This document shows positions 1-11,760 of a stretch of 64,000 nt of DNA, one piece after another; the stretch's first letter is position 1; every line of letters starts with the position of its first letter. The notes beneath the pieces are model-generated. The model did not search any database. It was not told the origin of the DNA and saw only the letters and a list, made by a program, of their open reading frames with translations. The position numbers and the translations under genes were made by a program. Source of the DNA: Omphiscola glabra (Eukaryota > Mollusca > Gastropoda > Lymnaeidae); contig OZ024799.1 of assembly GCA_964017045.1 (NCBI GenBank), forward strand, positions 32,444,236 through 32,508,235, given 5' to 3'.

Positions 1-1289
1 TGGTACTAGATCAAATAAAGATGTCTGTATGATGACTTCCACATAGTGCCTTGGCCATGGCTCCATGGTACTAGATCAAATAAAGATGTCTGTATGATGA
101 CTTCCACATAGTGCCTTGGCCATGGCTCCATGGTACTAGATCAAATAAAGATGTCTGTATGATGACTTCCACACAGTGCCTTGGCCATGGCTCAATGGTA
201 CTAGATCAAATAAAGATGTCTGTATGATGACTTCCAAATAGTGCCTTGGCCATGGCTCCATGGTACTAGATCAAATAAAGATGTCTGTATGATGACATCC
301 AAATAGTGCCTTTGCTATGGCTTCATGGTACTAGATCAAATAAAGATGTCTGTATGATGACATCCAAATAGTGCCTTTGCTATGGCTTCATGGTACTAGA
401 TCAAATAAAGATGTCTGTATGATGACATCCACATAGTGCCTTGGCCATGGCTTCATGGTACTAGATCAAATAAAGATGTCTGTATGATGACATCCAAATA
501 GTGCCTTTGCTATGGCTTCATGGTACTAGATCAAATAAAGATGTCTGTATGATGACATCCAAATAGTGCCTTTGCTATGGCTTCATGGTACTAGATCAAA
601 TAAAGATGTCTGTATGATGACATCCAAATAGTGCCTTGGCCATGGCTTCATGGTACTAGATCAAATAAAGATGTCTGTATGATGACATCCACACAGTGCC
701 TTGGCCATGGCGTCATGGTACTAGATCAAAGAAAGATGTCTGTATGATGACATCCACAAAGTGCCCTGGCCATGGCTTCATGGTACTAGATCAAAGAAAG
801 ATGTCTGTATGATGACATCCACACAGTGCCTTGGCCATGGCTCCATGGTACTAGATCAATTAAAAATGTCTGTATGATGACATCCACATAGTGCCTTGGC
901 CATGGCTTCATGGTACTAGATCAAATAAAGATGTCTGTATGATGACATCCACACAGTGCCTTGACCATGGCTTCATGGTACTAGATCAAATAAAGATGTC
1001 TGTATGATGACTTCCACATAGTGCCTTGGCCAGGGCTTCATGTTACTAGATCAAATAAAGATGTCTGTATGATGACATCCACATAGTGCCTTGGCCATGG
1101 CTTTATGGTAATAGATCAAATAAAGATGTCTGAATGATGACATCCACATAGTGCCTTGACCATGGCTTCATTGTACTAGATCAAATAAAGATGTCTGTAT
1201 GATGACATCCACATAGTGCCTTGGCCTTGGCACTAGATCAAATAAAGATGTCTGTATGATGACATCCACATCGTGCCTTGACCATGGCT
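1..1289. repeat. Minisatellite, 65-bp unit, about 20 copies
   Basis: A head-to-tail array of a 65-bp unit beginning TGGTACTAGATCAAATAAAG. It starts at or before the window edge, so its full length is unknown. Units differ by a few substitutions (for example CTTCCACATA against CATCCAAATA), and blocks of neighbouring units share variants, which suggests local amplification. The last unit, near 1230, has lost about 10 bp. No coding sense is apparent. Confidence 0.97.
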
Positions 1290-1321
1290 ACAAAACGAGC
1301 ACATGCTATTCTTTCAAAACG

Positions 1322-1786
1322 TTAATGAAAGGTCACTTCAGGGACTGTGATTAATGAAAGGTCACTTCAGGGACTGTGATTAATGAAAGGTCACTTCAGG
1401 GACTGTGATTAATGAAAGGTCACTTCAGAGACTGTGATTAATGAAAGGTCACTTCAGGGACTGTGATTAATGAAAGGTCACTTCAGGGACTGTGATTAAT
1501 GAAAGGTCACTTCAGGGACTGTGATTAATGAAAGGTAACTTCAGGGACTGTGATTAATGAAAGGTCACTTCAGGGACTGTGATTAATGAAAGGTCACTTC
1601 AGGGACTGTGATTAATGAAAGGTCACTTCAGGGACTGTGATTAATGAAAGGTCACTTCAGGGACTGTGATTAATGAAAGGTCAATTCAGGGACTGTGATT
1701 AATGAAAGGTCAATTTAGGGACTGTGATTAGTGAAAGGTCACTTCAGGGACTGTGATTAATGAAAGGTCACTTCAGGGACTGTGAT
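1322..1786. repeat. Minisatellite, 29-bp unit, 16 copies
   Basis: Sixteen copies of a 29-bp unit starting TTAATGAAAGGTCACTTCAG. It is very homogeneous, with only scattered single-base changes. It lies about 30 bp after the 65-bp array but shares no sequence with it. Confidence 0.97.
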
Positions 1787-2044
1787 TTGTCTTATTGTTT
1801 ATATTCCTCATGAAAATGCACTACTAACATGTGATGGTTCTTGTTCAAATCGGAATAGTTTTTATTGAGCAGTGCGATTATTAGTTATAATTTTATACAA
1901 AAGTATACAATCTATTGAGCTGTAAAGTGGACATATATAACAATTTTTTTCCTGGATACATAGTCTGTATTTTAAATTGAAATGATTGTCCCCATAAAAG
2001 AGTTTATGGACATTTCTTGGGGTTCGATCATCAAAACGGACCTT
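1787..2044. other. Unique AT-rich spacer
   Basis: About 260 bp of AT-rich sequence between two arrays. I see no ORF, RNA gene or transposon end in it. Confidence 0.6.
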
Positions 2045-2640
2045 GCATGATCTAGTGACCTAAGAGCATGGTCTAGTGACATACGATCATGGTCTAGTGA
2101 CCTACGATCATGGTCTAGTGACCTACGAGCATGATCTAGTGACCAATGGTCATGGTCTAGTGACCTACGATCATGGTCTAGTGACATACGAGCATGATCT
2201 AGTGACCGATGGTTATGGTCTAGTGACGTACGATTATGGTCTAGTGACCTACGAGCATGGTCTTGCGACCTACGAGCATGGTCTAGTGACCAATGGTCAT
2301 GGTCTAGTGACCAATGGTCATGGTCTAGTGACCTAGGATCATGGTCTAGTGACCTACGAGCATGGTCTAGTGACATACGATCATGGTCTCGTGACCTTTG
2401 GTCATGGTCTAGTGACCTACGATCCTGTTCTAGTGACCTACGATCCTGGTCTAGTGACCTACGATCGTGACCTAGTGACCTACGATCATGGTCTAATTAC
2501 CTAATGGGCATGGTCTATTGACCTACCATCATGGCCTAGTGACCTACGATCGTGGTCTAGTGCAATCGATCATGGTTTAATTACCTAATGGTCATGGTCT
2601 AGTGACCTAATGGTCATGGTCTAGTGACCTAATGATCATG
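2045..2640. repeat. Minisatellite, 21-bp unit, about 28 copies
   Basis: Degenerate 21-bp units around CATGGTCTAGTGACCTACGAT. Because 21 is a multiple of three, both strands carry repetitive open frames (a seven-residue SLDHARR-like period on the minus strand). These are by-products of the array and not genes. Confidence 0.95.
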
Positions 2641-2684
2641 AGACGCGAGTAAGAATCGTTATGGTATTGGTTTTCAAGAGGAAA

Positions 2685-3100
2685 CTATAAATAGACAAAG
2701 TGTATCCAAAGATCAAAGAAATTGATTCATAAATAGACAAAATGTATCTAAAGATCAAAGAACTTGATATATAAATAGACAAAATGTATCTAAAGATCAA
2801 AGAAATTGATACATAAATAGACTAAATGTATCTAAAGATCAAATAACTTGATATATAAGTAGACAAAATGTATCTAAAGATCAAAGAATAGATCTTTAAA
2901 TAGACGAAATGTATCTAATGAACAAAGACTTTGAAACATAAATAGACGAAATGTATATACAGATCAAAGAACTTGATATATAAATAGACAAAATGTATCT
3001 AAAGATCAAAGAATTTGATATATAAATAGACAAAATGTATCTAAAGGTCAAAGAACATGAAACATAAATAGACAAAATGTATGTGAAGATCAAACAACTT
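2685..3100. repeat. Minisatellite, 42-bp unit, about 10 copies
   Basis: Ten or so copies of a 42-bp unit containing ATAGACAAAATGTATCTAAA. The divisible-by-three unit again gives a spurious minus-strand repetitive frame. Confidence 0.95.
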
Positions 3101-3323
3101 GTTGACTTGATGTGTGCCCTCCCCTAAATCCGACAACGCCCTTCATTAAACGAACCCAACCAAATTTCCACCCAGCCTGCAGTCTCTTATGGGTCGTCCC
3201 GTTAGTAATCCCGGGCCGGATTATGCGCCGGGAAATGCCCATCATGTGGCATGTCACACCAGTCTCCTGTTGCCCCCGTGGACCCGGGCGCTGGAGGCTT
3301 CGGTCGTCTGCTTTTAACAGAGA

Positions 3324-3530
3324 ATGTTGTATTTGGTACGGTCTTCTTCTTTTTTTAAAATTGTCTCAAAGAACATCATCCGGCCATTCCTAACACATGA
3401 TGAAGTCTACAGTGTTATAAATAGAGCACTTGTTCCATTGCGTGACTTCCATATCCTTCGATTCGCGAGAGCAGTGTTACTGTCAGTGAAGCATAGTGGG
3501 GTATACGCTGCCCAGAAATATATATAATTT
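3324..3530 (+). CDS. Weak candidate terminal exon, unrecognised
   Basis: An open frame that ends in a stop at 3528-3530 and is not repetitive. A pyrimidine-rich tract ending CTCAAAG at about 3370 could be a splice acceptor. The downstream residues (NIIRPFLTHDEVYSVINRAL and on to a lysine-tyrosine-isoleucine end) have ordinary protein composition. The surrounding 3110-3330 is clearly GC-richer than its neighbours, which could mark a gene fragment or an inserted element. I do not recognise any family. It may be only a chance ORF. Confidence 0.2.
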
Positions 3531-3843
3531 ATTCAGCAGCCACAAGCATTTCACACCAATAATAATTATGAATGCATATCCCTGACATCAAATCAGCTGT
3601 ATTCTAGCTGCTATGTGGCACGTACGGGAAGGGGGGGGGGAGGAGTGCCGCCCAGAGTACGTGATTAGCATCAGGGGAGGATTGGTTGAGAATGTAAGGA
3701 AAGTATTTGTATGCTAGCATGAGAAAAGGGCTATTTAAAGAAATGTGAAATCGTTATATGGTGGCACCCCCTTCCAAACCCCACCCATCCCCCACAAAAA
3801 ATATTAAATTAATAACTGCATTTAGTCTAAAATAGTATAGACC
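3531..3843. other. Unique spacer, G-rich tract
   Basis: AT-rich spacer with a G-run near 3630. No feature recognised. Confidence 0.5.
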
Positions 3844-3851
3844 CTCTAGTG

Positions 3852-4043
3852 CAGTGGTTCTCAACCTTTCTAATGCCGCGACCCTTTGATACAGTTCCTC
3901 ATGTTGTGGCGATCCCCAACCACAAAGAATTTTTCGTTGATATAACTGTAGAGTATAAGTGTTTTCAGATGGTCTTAGGCGACCCATGTGAACGTGTCGT
4001 GCGACCCCCAATGGGGTCACGACCCACAGGTTGAGAACCGCTG
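3852..4043. mobile_element. SPIN-like non-autonomous hAT transposon
   Basis: A 192-bp element with 15-bp terminal inverted repeats: CAGTGGTTCTCAACC on the left, and GGTTGAGAACCGCTG on the right (one mismatch as inverted repeats). It is flanked by a perfect 8-bp target-site duplication, CTCTAGTG, at 3844-3851 and 4044-4051. The ends, and subterminal blocks such as GTTCCTCATGTTGTGG, GTCTTAGGCGACCC and GGGGTCACGACCCACAGG, match what I know of the SPIN/Charlie group of hAT elements found in tetrapods and some invertebrates. It has no transposase, so it moved in trans. Assignment to SPIN itself rather than a related hAT-Charlie family is from memory and needs alignment. Confidence 0.85.
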
Positions 4044-4051
4044 CTCTAGTG

Positions 4052-5086
4052 GTTAAGTTGTTAATACCAAGGCTCAACAAAAATGAATTCCTCGAGCTTA
4101 CAAGCGTACGTTGCCAACATAATTAACTGCTGGATTTTGAACTGAATTAAAACGACAAATTTCGGCCAAATACGTTTTATAATCGTTATACGTTTTATAA
4201 TCGTTAGACATGAAAAGGGATTAGAGACTTCCTTCACACTGTTCCCTCGTACCGGTATTTTAAAAAATACTAACCATTTAAAACGCCACTGGTTTTATAC
4301 TTTAATTTTATATAGTGCCCGTAGAGTAAATTGTTTGTCCATACAAATTTGGAATATTTTGAATACTTATCCGTAAGTTTCATGTCACTTAGTTGATAAC
4401 CCCCTCATTAAGCGACATTGTATACTAAAACTATATCATGATACTTTTCAAAATAATATGACAAATATTTTTATTGAGAAAATCACACCTTATATGAAGT
4501 AAATAAAGAATCTGATGTATAGTTTTCTCTAAGACACCATGAGGTTTAGCGAATAGTTTTAAAGAAGTAACTATCAATACATTATTACCGTTGGTATAGT
4601 AGACATGATGCCATATTACATAAGGCATAGCAGGCACCATAAAAGATTGAATGGTCACATGATTTGCCGTCTCTGTTAATGATAAACTGTGGGAAAAGTC
4701 TTCATTATATATATGAGGTAATATATATATATATACACACATTGTTACATGGTAGGGCCGTTTTGTTTATATACCCCACTGACAGGGCATTATCAGCATA
4801 CCAGGAAGGTTGACAAGTCGTTAATATAATAAGGTGCCAGACCAGCGCATGCAACGAAAGTTTGACATACATTTAATTAAGCCACGCGTATTGAATCGGT
4901 ATAAGAACTGGTTGTATTCTCCTACAGTTGGAGAGAGACCCTTAGATACAAGATGAAACTTATCTATCCGTGACTAGCTTTCCGTGGCATCTGTTAAGTA
5001 TTGGATAGGGCCCTCGAAGGGAACAACCTTATTCGCAATGAATAAAGAGTGTGTCACTTATGTTATATAAAAAAATCGAATGGAGT
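4052..5086. other. Unique AT-rich DNA
   Basis: About 1 kb with only a short (TA)n tract near 4718-4735. No supported gene. A 103-codon minus-strand frame at 4431-4742 overlaps the TA tract and has no family resemblance. Confidence 0.5.
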
Positions 5087-5094
5087 ACGGTAAC

Positions 5095-5185
5095 CAGAGG
5101 CGTAGCGTAGGGGGGGGGGCAGGAGGTACAGATGTACCCGGACGCCAGCTAGTTAGGGGCGCCAAAAACTCTAGCTACGCCTCTG
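5095..5185. mobile_element. hAT MITE, CAGAGGCGTAGC family (short deletion form)
   Basis: Ends are CAGAGGCGTAGC and GCTACGCCTCTG, exact inverted repeats. The perfect 8-bp target duplication ACGGTAAC lies at 5087-5094 and 5186-5193. At 91 bp it is an internally deleted relative of the roughly 190-200 bp copies at 14637, 30428 and 45867, with which it shares GTACAGATGTACCCGG and the internal GGGCGCCAAAA. Confidence 0.9.
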
Positions 5186-5193
5186 ACGGTAAC

Positions 5194-7380
5194 AACCAAT
5201 GCTCTTAAAATAATTTCAAAATATTTACACCCATTATAAAAAATGTCATCTGTGACATGGAATCATTAAAGCTTTACTTAAAAAAGGGAAACAAAAGTAT
5301 GTATCACATTGAATTATGTAACCCCCATCTTATGAGCTAACCCCCATCTTATGCGCAGAGCCGTTGCTCGAGCCCGCCAACCCCTGTGGCAGTAGATGGG
5401 GCTCGGGTATTTAAAGTGCCCAAAGTTGTGATGTGGACAAAAATTAACTGTTATCTTCGAAAATGGACACAACTGAAAATCCCCAAAAGTTACACAACGG
5501 CTCAGGCGATGCGGTAACATAACCGAATTAGTGGGAAATTCGTTCAACTAAAATTCAAATAAATAATTTTATAAGTTACACCAAGACATCGCAGTGTGCT
5601 TTTAAAATTGAAAAAAAAAGTTACCTCATAAAAGCATTTGAATTTAAATAATTACGTCATTAAAATGACCCCATTACTATTCTTGTTTACGGGACTGTAA
5701 CAAATTTACGCAACAACTGGTAGACTATACTAGGAGTTAGCCATCTAACCAAATAAAATATTTTGCGTAAAAATGTAGGCCTATTCGTGATAATTTTTTA
5801 CTACAACAATTTCTTAATATATACATAAAAATGTAGATGAAAAACGGGTGAATTTGAGATCACTTTCCTTGACCATAAAACATGTAAGATATTATCCTCG
5901 AATTGGGATGTCCTGGTGGAGACATCATGTAGATAAACTGTAAGTCAACTTCTCTGAACGCCTGTCTTATTCTTGACTTGTTTAAATATACTTTTATAAT
6001 GTTACATTTCTTGACAAAATTATTTTAATGTTTGCATATTTATTTTGTAGCATTGGTCTTCCAAAAAGTATGTCGCTCTTTTTTTGAAAATATATGCCAC
6101 CTCCCTCCTACCGCAAATCTCACGACCCCCTCCCTACCCACCACCACTTCTTAGGTAAGTCCGTCACACTTTCGCGCACAAAAGAAAATTGTTACAATAA
6201 TTAACAACTTATTAAATTTTAATATTAAACTAGTAAATAACAAAAGAAAATTTAAAACATCACAGACAATTTCCGATTTTATTTTTATCATGAAATATTA
6301 TAAAATACGTGACGTCACACAAGATCTCTACCCTCCTCCCCTGTGTCAAAACTGTAACACATTCTTAGCACCCATCCCCCCCACCCCCGAGCGTACTTTT
6401 TGGCTAGCCCATTGCGAGTATAATTTCTCAATATCCGTAGTTAGTAGGTTTTTTGTTGAGTTTGTGGTTTGGTATATATTTTTAAAAAAATACGATTTAT
6501 TATTAACGAGTTTTAAATAATCAGCCAAAGATTATAGAAACAGTAAAAACAAAGGCAATCAGCTTATCAGAGTCAATTAATAATTAGATGATCTGATGAT
6601 TGAAACGGAGACAGATACCACCAGATATGTGTAAATGTAAATTTTGAATCGATCTTTGAAAAAGCCCTACGACTACGATATTTTTTTAATCACTGTGTGA
6701 ATTGGGCCAGCTATATTGTTGAAATACGATCTGATTATTTCATTTTATAATTAATTCTTGAAATGGCCCCCGCCCCTGGTCCTAGGTTTAAGTCATTAAG
6801 TTGTGCAGCTAATCGCTTTTAAGAGCTGTTCTTTTTATACCAAATAAATAATAGTATTAGGCTAATTTAATACAGGAAAAATATATCAAAAAGTAGAAAG
6901 ATTCGATTTAAGTGAAATTTCTGAGACCTAAAACGTCACAAATACAAATGAAGACAAAGGACACTAAGGTGAACCAAAGGACGAAGACCTGTAGACATTT
7001 TAAAAAAAAAATATTACCACTTCCGCTTACACACTGCGTGTTAGCCATAAGACTGTTGACGTAGTCTGTCGTTCGAAGTGACCTAGATACACCCTCTGTC
7101 GTTGGTAACTCCAAAAACGTACGATTTATATAGTTTTTACACATCGTTATAATGACAGACGAGAAGATATTCAATTAGTACATTCAAACGTTTTACTTAA
7201 ATTATATCTTACCGCGATTTACGCTGCATCCAAATAATCCTTAAATGTAGAGTAGTGTATCTAATCTAAATATAGAATGAAAAATACCATTTATCTTAAA
7301 ATAACAGGGAAATCCCCTTAAACAACATCCATTTTTAAGGGTTCGTTTCGCATATCCCACCTAATAAAATGTATTTAGAA
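5194..7380. other. Mostly unique AT-rich DNA with a possible transposon remnant
   Basis: No gene recognised. Two C-rich blocks, at 6100-6170 and 6320-6400 (the second next to TGACGTCACACAAGATC), look like decayed ends of an interspersed repeat of a kind common in invertebrates. I cannot name the family. Open frames here are short and overlap on both strands. Confidence 0.4.
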
Positions 7381-8687
7381 CTAGCCGATATACCCGGCGT
7401 GGCCCGGGTTTGCATTAGGACCCCGATCCCGGTGGCCTACAGATACCGTTAGGATACTGTTCTCTTTGGGATCCCGTTTCATCTAGAGACCCTCCTTTAT
7501 AATGTTATCCCATTTCCTGATTTGATCGTGACATAGATTTAGCTTTTTAAAGATATCGAACTTTCTGGAAAATTCTACATTGGATATTCTTAGTTTTAAT
7601 TACACCGATATCTAAAAACGGACAGTGAAGTGTATTGCTACCACCCTAGGCCTATATCCATCAAATGACATAGAAACTATAGTGTTGTATAAGCCTATTG
7701 ACCTATAGAACTTTCTGGAACCTTCTAGATTAAATGTATTATCCTCCCCGAACTGTGTAAAAACAGTCTTTTATTAGTAATAATTATTCTTCGAATACGA
7801 AAAATTATACGACTAAATGAATTTCTATAACTATAAAACATTTAAATTAAAAGAGGGGCCCCGGGGGCCCATTCCTTAATTGTACCGAATTAGTTTTGCC
7901 TGCGATGGGGCCCTATAAAAATCATTAAGGTAAGTTATGAAGTTAAAATTTAAAATTTGCCCCATTAAAATATATTGAATAATGCCATACACATAGCGTT
8001 TTAAATTGATCGAACTGTCTGGAAAGTTCTAGATTGGATATCATTAGTTTTAAATCCACCGATATTTCAATACGGACAGTGATGTGTATTGCGCTCACCC
8101 TAGGTCTATATCCATCAATTCACATAGAAACTATAGTGTTGTCAAAGCCTATCGATATTTATATAGCTCATATAAGGAAAAATGAAATGGGGCCCACGGC
8201 CCCAGGAGAATGGATATTATGAGTTCAGTACCCTTCGGTATTTGAATATGGATAATCAAGTGTACGTGTACTAAGTTTGGTCAAGATCAATCCATTCATG
8301 TAGGAGTATTAAGCCTATCGATATTTATATAGCTCATATAAGGAAAAATGAAATGGGGCCCCCGGCCCCAGGAGAATGGATATTATGAGTTCAGTACCCT
8401 TCGGTATTTGAATATGGATAATCAAGTGTACGTGTACTAAGTTTGATCGATATCCATCCATTCACGTAGGAGTATTTGTTTGTAATATTTTTATATAGCT
8501 CATATAAGAAAAAAACGAATTCGGGGCCCCCGGCCCCACACGAAATGTTATTAAAAGTTCTCGACCCCTTAAGAGTTCCTTCTGGATAACCATGGATATA
8601 TGTGCCAAGTTTGGTCAAGATCCATCAATCCGTGTAAAAGCCTTTGTGGAACAGACAAACAAACAAATTTTCACTTTTATATATATA
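7381..8687 (-). mobile_element. Non-autonomous Helitron, copy 1 of a tandem triplet
   Basis: Read on the minus strand, the element ends with a GC hairpin (CCCGGGCCACGCCGGG), about 8 nt, then CTAG followed by T. That is the Helitron 3' signature of hairpin plus CTRR inserted before T. Its 5' side (right in the window) is TATATATAAAAGTGAAAATT followed by a TTTG/TCTG-rich stretch. There is no target duplication, as expected for Helitrons. The interior is modular: several blocks of roughly 150-170 bp, each with TATAGCTCATATAAG, then a box like GGGGCCCCCGGCCCC, then CAAGTTTGGTCAAGATCCAT. No Rep/helicase gene is present. Confidence 0.8.
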
Positions 8688-10279
8688 CTAGCGGATGTAC
8701 CCGGCAAATTTGCCGGGATAGCATTCGGAACGAAGGAACTTCAACAGTCTTCAGCCTTATAATTATTCCGATCCCGGTGGGCTCCCTATCCCGCTCCCGT
8801 TAGTATACCGTTTCCCGGTGGGATTTTGATCCCTCTGGATACCAATTTCGGTATGATCCCAATCCCGTCGGTATTCCGATCCCGGTGGTATCTCGATGCC
8901 AGTGGCATAACGATAGCTGTCGGATCCCGATACCGGTGGGTTACCGGTCTAAGCCTATTGATATTTATACATAGCTTATATAAGGAAAAATTAAATGGGG
9001 CCACCGGCCCCAGAGAAATGGATATTATAAGTTCAGTACACTTCGGTATTTGCATATGGATAATAAAGTGTATGTGTACTAAGTTTGTTTAAGATCTATC
9101 TATTCATGTAGGAGTATTTGTTGGTCATTTTATTTATATAGCTTATATAGGAAAAAACTACATTTTGGGCCCGCGGCCCCAAACCGAATGTCATAAAAAG
9201 TCCATAACCCTTTAATAGATCTTTCCGGATAATGATGGATATATGTGCCAAATTTCGTCAAGATCCATCCATTATTCTAGGAGATTTAAGTCTATTGACC
9301 TATAGAACTTTCTGGAACATTCTAGATTAAATGTATTATCCTCCTCGAACTGTATAAAAACTGTCTTTTCTGAGTAATTATTCTTCGAATACGAAAAGTT
9401 ATTCAACTAAATGCATTTCTATAACTATAGTACATATATGTTAAAAGAGGGGGGCCCCGGGGCCCATTCCATAATTGTACCAAACATTTTTAACAGATGG
9501 GGCCCAATAAAAATCATTCAGCTAAGTTATGACGCTAAATCTTTTAATTTGTCCCAATAAAATCTATTGAATAATGCCATAGATATAGCGTTTTAAAGTT
9601 ATCGAACTTTCTGGAAAATTCTAGATTGGATATTATTAGTTTTACATCCAACAATATTTCAGTACGGACAGTGAAGTGTATTGCTACCACGCTTGGACTA
9701 TATCCATCAACTCACATAGAAACTATAGTGTTGTCTAAGCCTATTGATATTTATATAGCTCATATAAGAAAAAATGAAACGGGGCCCCCGGCCCCAGAGG
9801 AATGGATATTATGAGTTCAGTACCCTTCAGTACATAAATATGGATAATCAAGTGTACTTGTACTAAGTTTAGTCAAGATCCATCTATTCATATAGGAGAA
9901 TTATATCTATTGATATTTATATAGCTTATATAAGGAAAAATGAAATGGGGCCCCAGGCCCCAGAGGAATGGATATTATGAGTTCAGTACCCTTTAGTATT
10001 TGAGTATGGATAATCAAGTAAATGTGTACTAAGTTTGGTCAAGATCCATCCATTCATGTAGGAGTATTAAGCCTATTGATATTTATATAGCTCATATAAG
10101 AAAAAAACGAATTCGGGGCCCCCGGCCCCACACGAAATGTTATTAAAAGTTCTCAACCCCGTAAGAGTTCCTTCTGGATAATGATGGATATATGTGCCAA
10201 GTTTGGTCAAGATCCATCAATCCGTGTAAAAGCCTTTGTGGAACAGACAAACAAACAAATTTTCACTTTTATATATATA
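8688..10279 (-). mobile_element. Non-autonomous Helitron, copy 2
   Basis: Directly abuts copy 1. The minus-strand 3' end carries a perfectly self-complementary hairpin sequence, CCCGGCAAATTTGCCGGG, then CTAG and T. Just inside that end (8760-8945) is a degenerate minisatellite around ATCCCGGTGG. The interior repeats the GC-box modules at about 8997, 9167, 9449, 9780, 9948 and 10117, a different number from copy 1. The 5' tail (ACAGACAAACAAACAAATTT) is nearly identical to copy 1. Confidence 0.8.
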
Positions 10280-11760
10280 CTAGCCGATATACCCGGCGTT
10301 GCCCGGGATTGCATTAGGACCCCGATCCCGGTGACCTACAGATCCCGCTAGTATACTGTTCTCTATGGGATCCCGTTCCATCTTGGCCTATATCGAGCTA
10401 TTCACATATAAACTGTAGTGTTGTCTAAGCCTATTGATATTTATATAGCTCATATAAGGAAAAATGAAACGGGGCCACCGGCCCCAGAGAAATGGATATT
10501 ATAAGTTCAGTACCATTCGATATTTGAATATGAATAATCAAGTGTGTGTGTACTAAGTTTGCTCAAGATCCATCTATTCATGAAGGAGTATTTGTTGTTA
10601 ATTTTATTTATATAGCTCATATAGGAAAAAACGACAGTTTGGGCCCCCGGCCCCAAACGGAGTGTCATAAAAAGTTCATAACCCCTTCAGCGTTTTTCCG
10701 AATAATGATGGATATATGTGCCAAATTTGGTCAATATCTATTCATCCATGTAGGAGTATTAAGCCTATTGACCTTTAGACCTTTCTGGAACATTCTAGAT
10801 TAAATCTATTATCCTCCTGGAACTGTGTAAAAACTGTCTTTTCTTAGTATGTATTCTTCGAATACGAAAAATTATACAACTAAATTCAGTTTTACAACTA
10901 TAGTACATTTAAGTTAAAATATGGGCCCCGGGGGCCCATTCCACAAATGTACCGAATTATATGTGCCTGAGATGGGGCCCTATGAAAATCATTCATGTAA
11001 GTTATGAAGTTAAGATTTAAAATTTGTCCCATTAAAATCTATTGAATAATGACATAGATATAGCGTTTTAAAGTTATCGAACTTTCTGGAAAATTCTAGA
11101 TTGGATATTCTTAGTTTTAAATCCACCGATCTTTCAGTACGGACAGTGTATTGCTACCAAGTTAGGCATATATCCATCAATTGACATAGAAACGATAGTG
11201 TTGTGTAAGCCTATTGAAAATTGATATTTATATAGCGTATATAAGGAAAAATGAAATTGGGCCCCCGGCCCCAGAGGAATGGATATTATGAGTTCAGTAC
11301 CCTTTTGTATTTGAGTATGGATAATCAAGTGTATGTTTACTAAGTTTGGTCAAGATCCATCCATTCATATAGGAGTATTAAGCTTATCGCTATTTATATA
11401 GCTCATATAAGGAAAAATGAAATGGGGCCCCCGGCCCCAGAAGAATGGATATTATGAGTTCAGTACCCTTCGGTATTTGAATATGGATAATCAATTGTAC
11501 GTGCACTAAGTTTGATCGATATCCATCCATTCACGTAGGAGTATTTGTTTGTAATTTTTTTATATAGCTCATATAAGAAAAAAACGAATTCGGGGCCCCC
11601 GGCCCCACACGAAATGTTATTAAAAGTTCTCAACCCCTTAAGAGTTCCTTCTGGATAATGATGGATACATGTGCCAAGTTTGGTCAAGATCCATCAATCC
11701 GTGTAAAAGCCTTTGTGGAACAGACAAACCCACAAATTTTCACTTTTATATATATATATG
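10280..11760 (-). mobile_element. Non-autonomous Helitron, copy 3
   Basis: The minus-strand 3' end is CCCGGGCAACGCCGGG, a short spacer, then CTAG|T, so the junction with copy 2 is again hairpin end to 5' tail. GC-box modules lie near 10470, 10640, 10925, 11258, 11424 and 11594. The right boundary runs into a short (TATGA/TA)n stretch, so the last base is uncertain by about 10 bp. Minus-strand frames inside (for example 11460-11687) recur in copy 1 only because the module is repeated. Confidence 0.78.

Noticed and set aside
1972..2376. 134-codon minus-strand repetitive frame (SLDHARR period)
   Set aside because: Produced by a 21-bp minisatellite; another strand is equally open and the unit is degenerate at all codon positions.
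1..3100. CRISPR arrays
   Set aside because: The repeats are contiguous with no unique spacers, and the genome is clearly eukaryotic.
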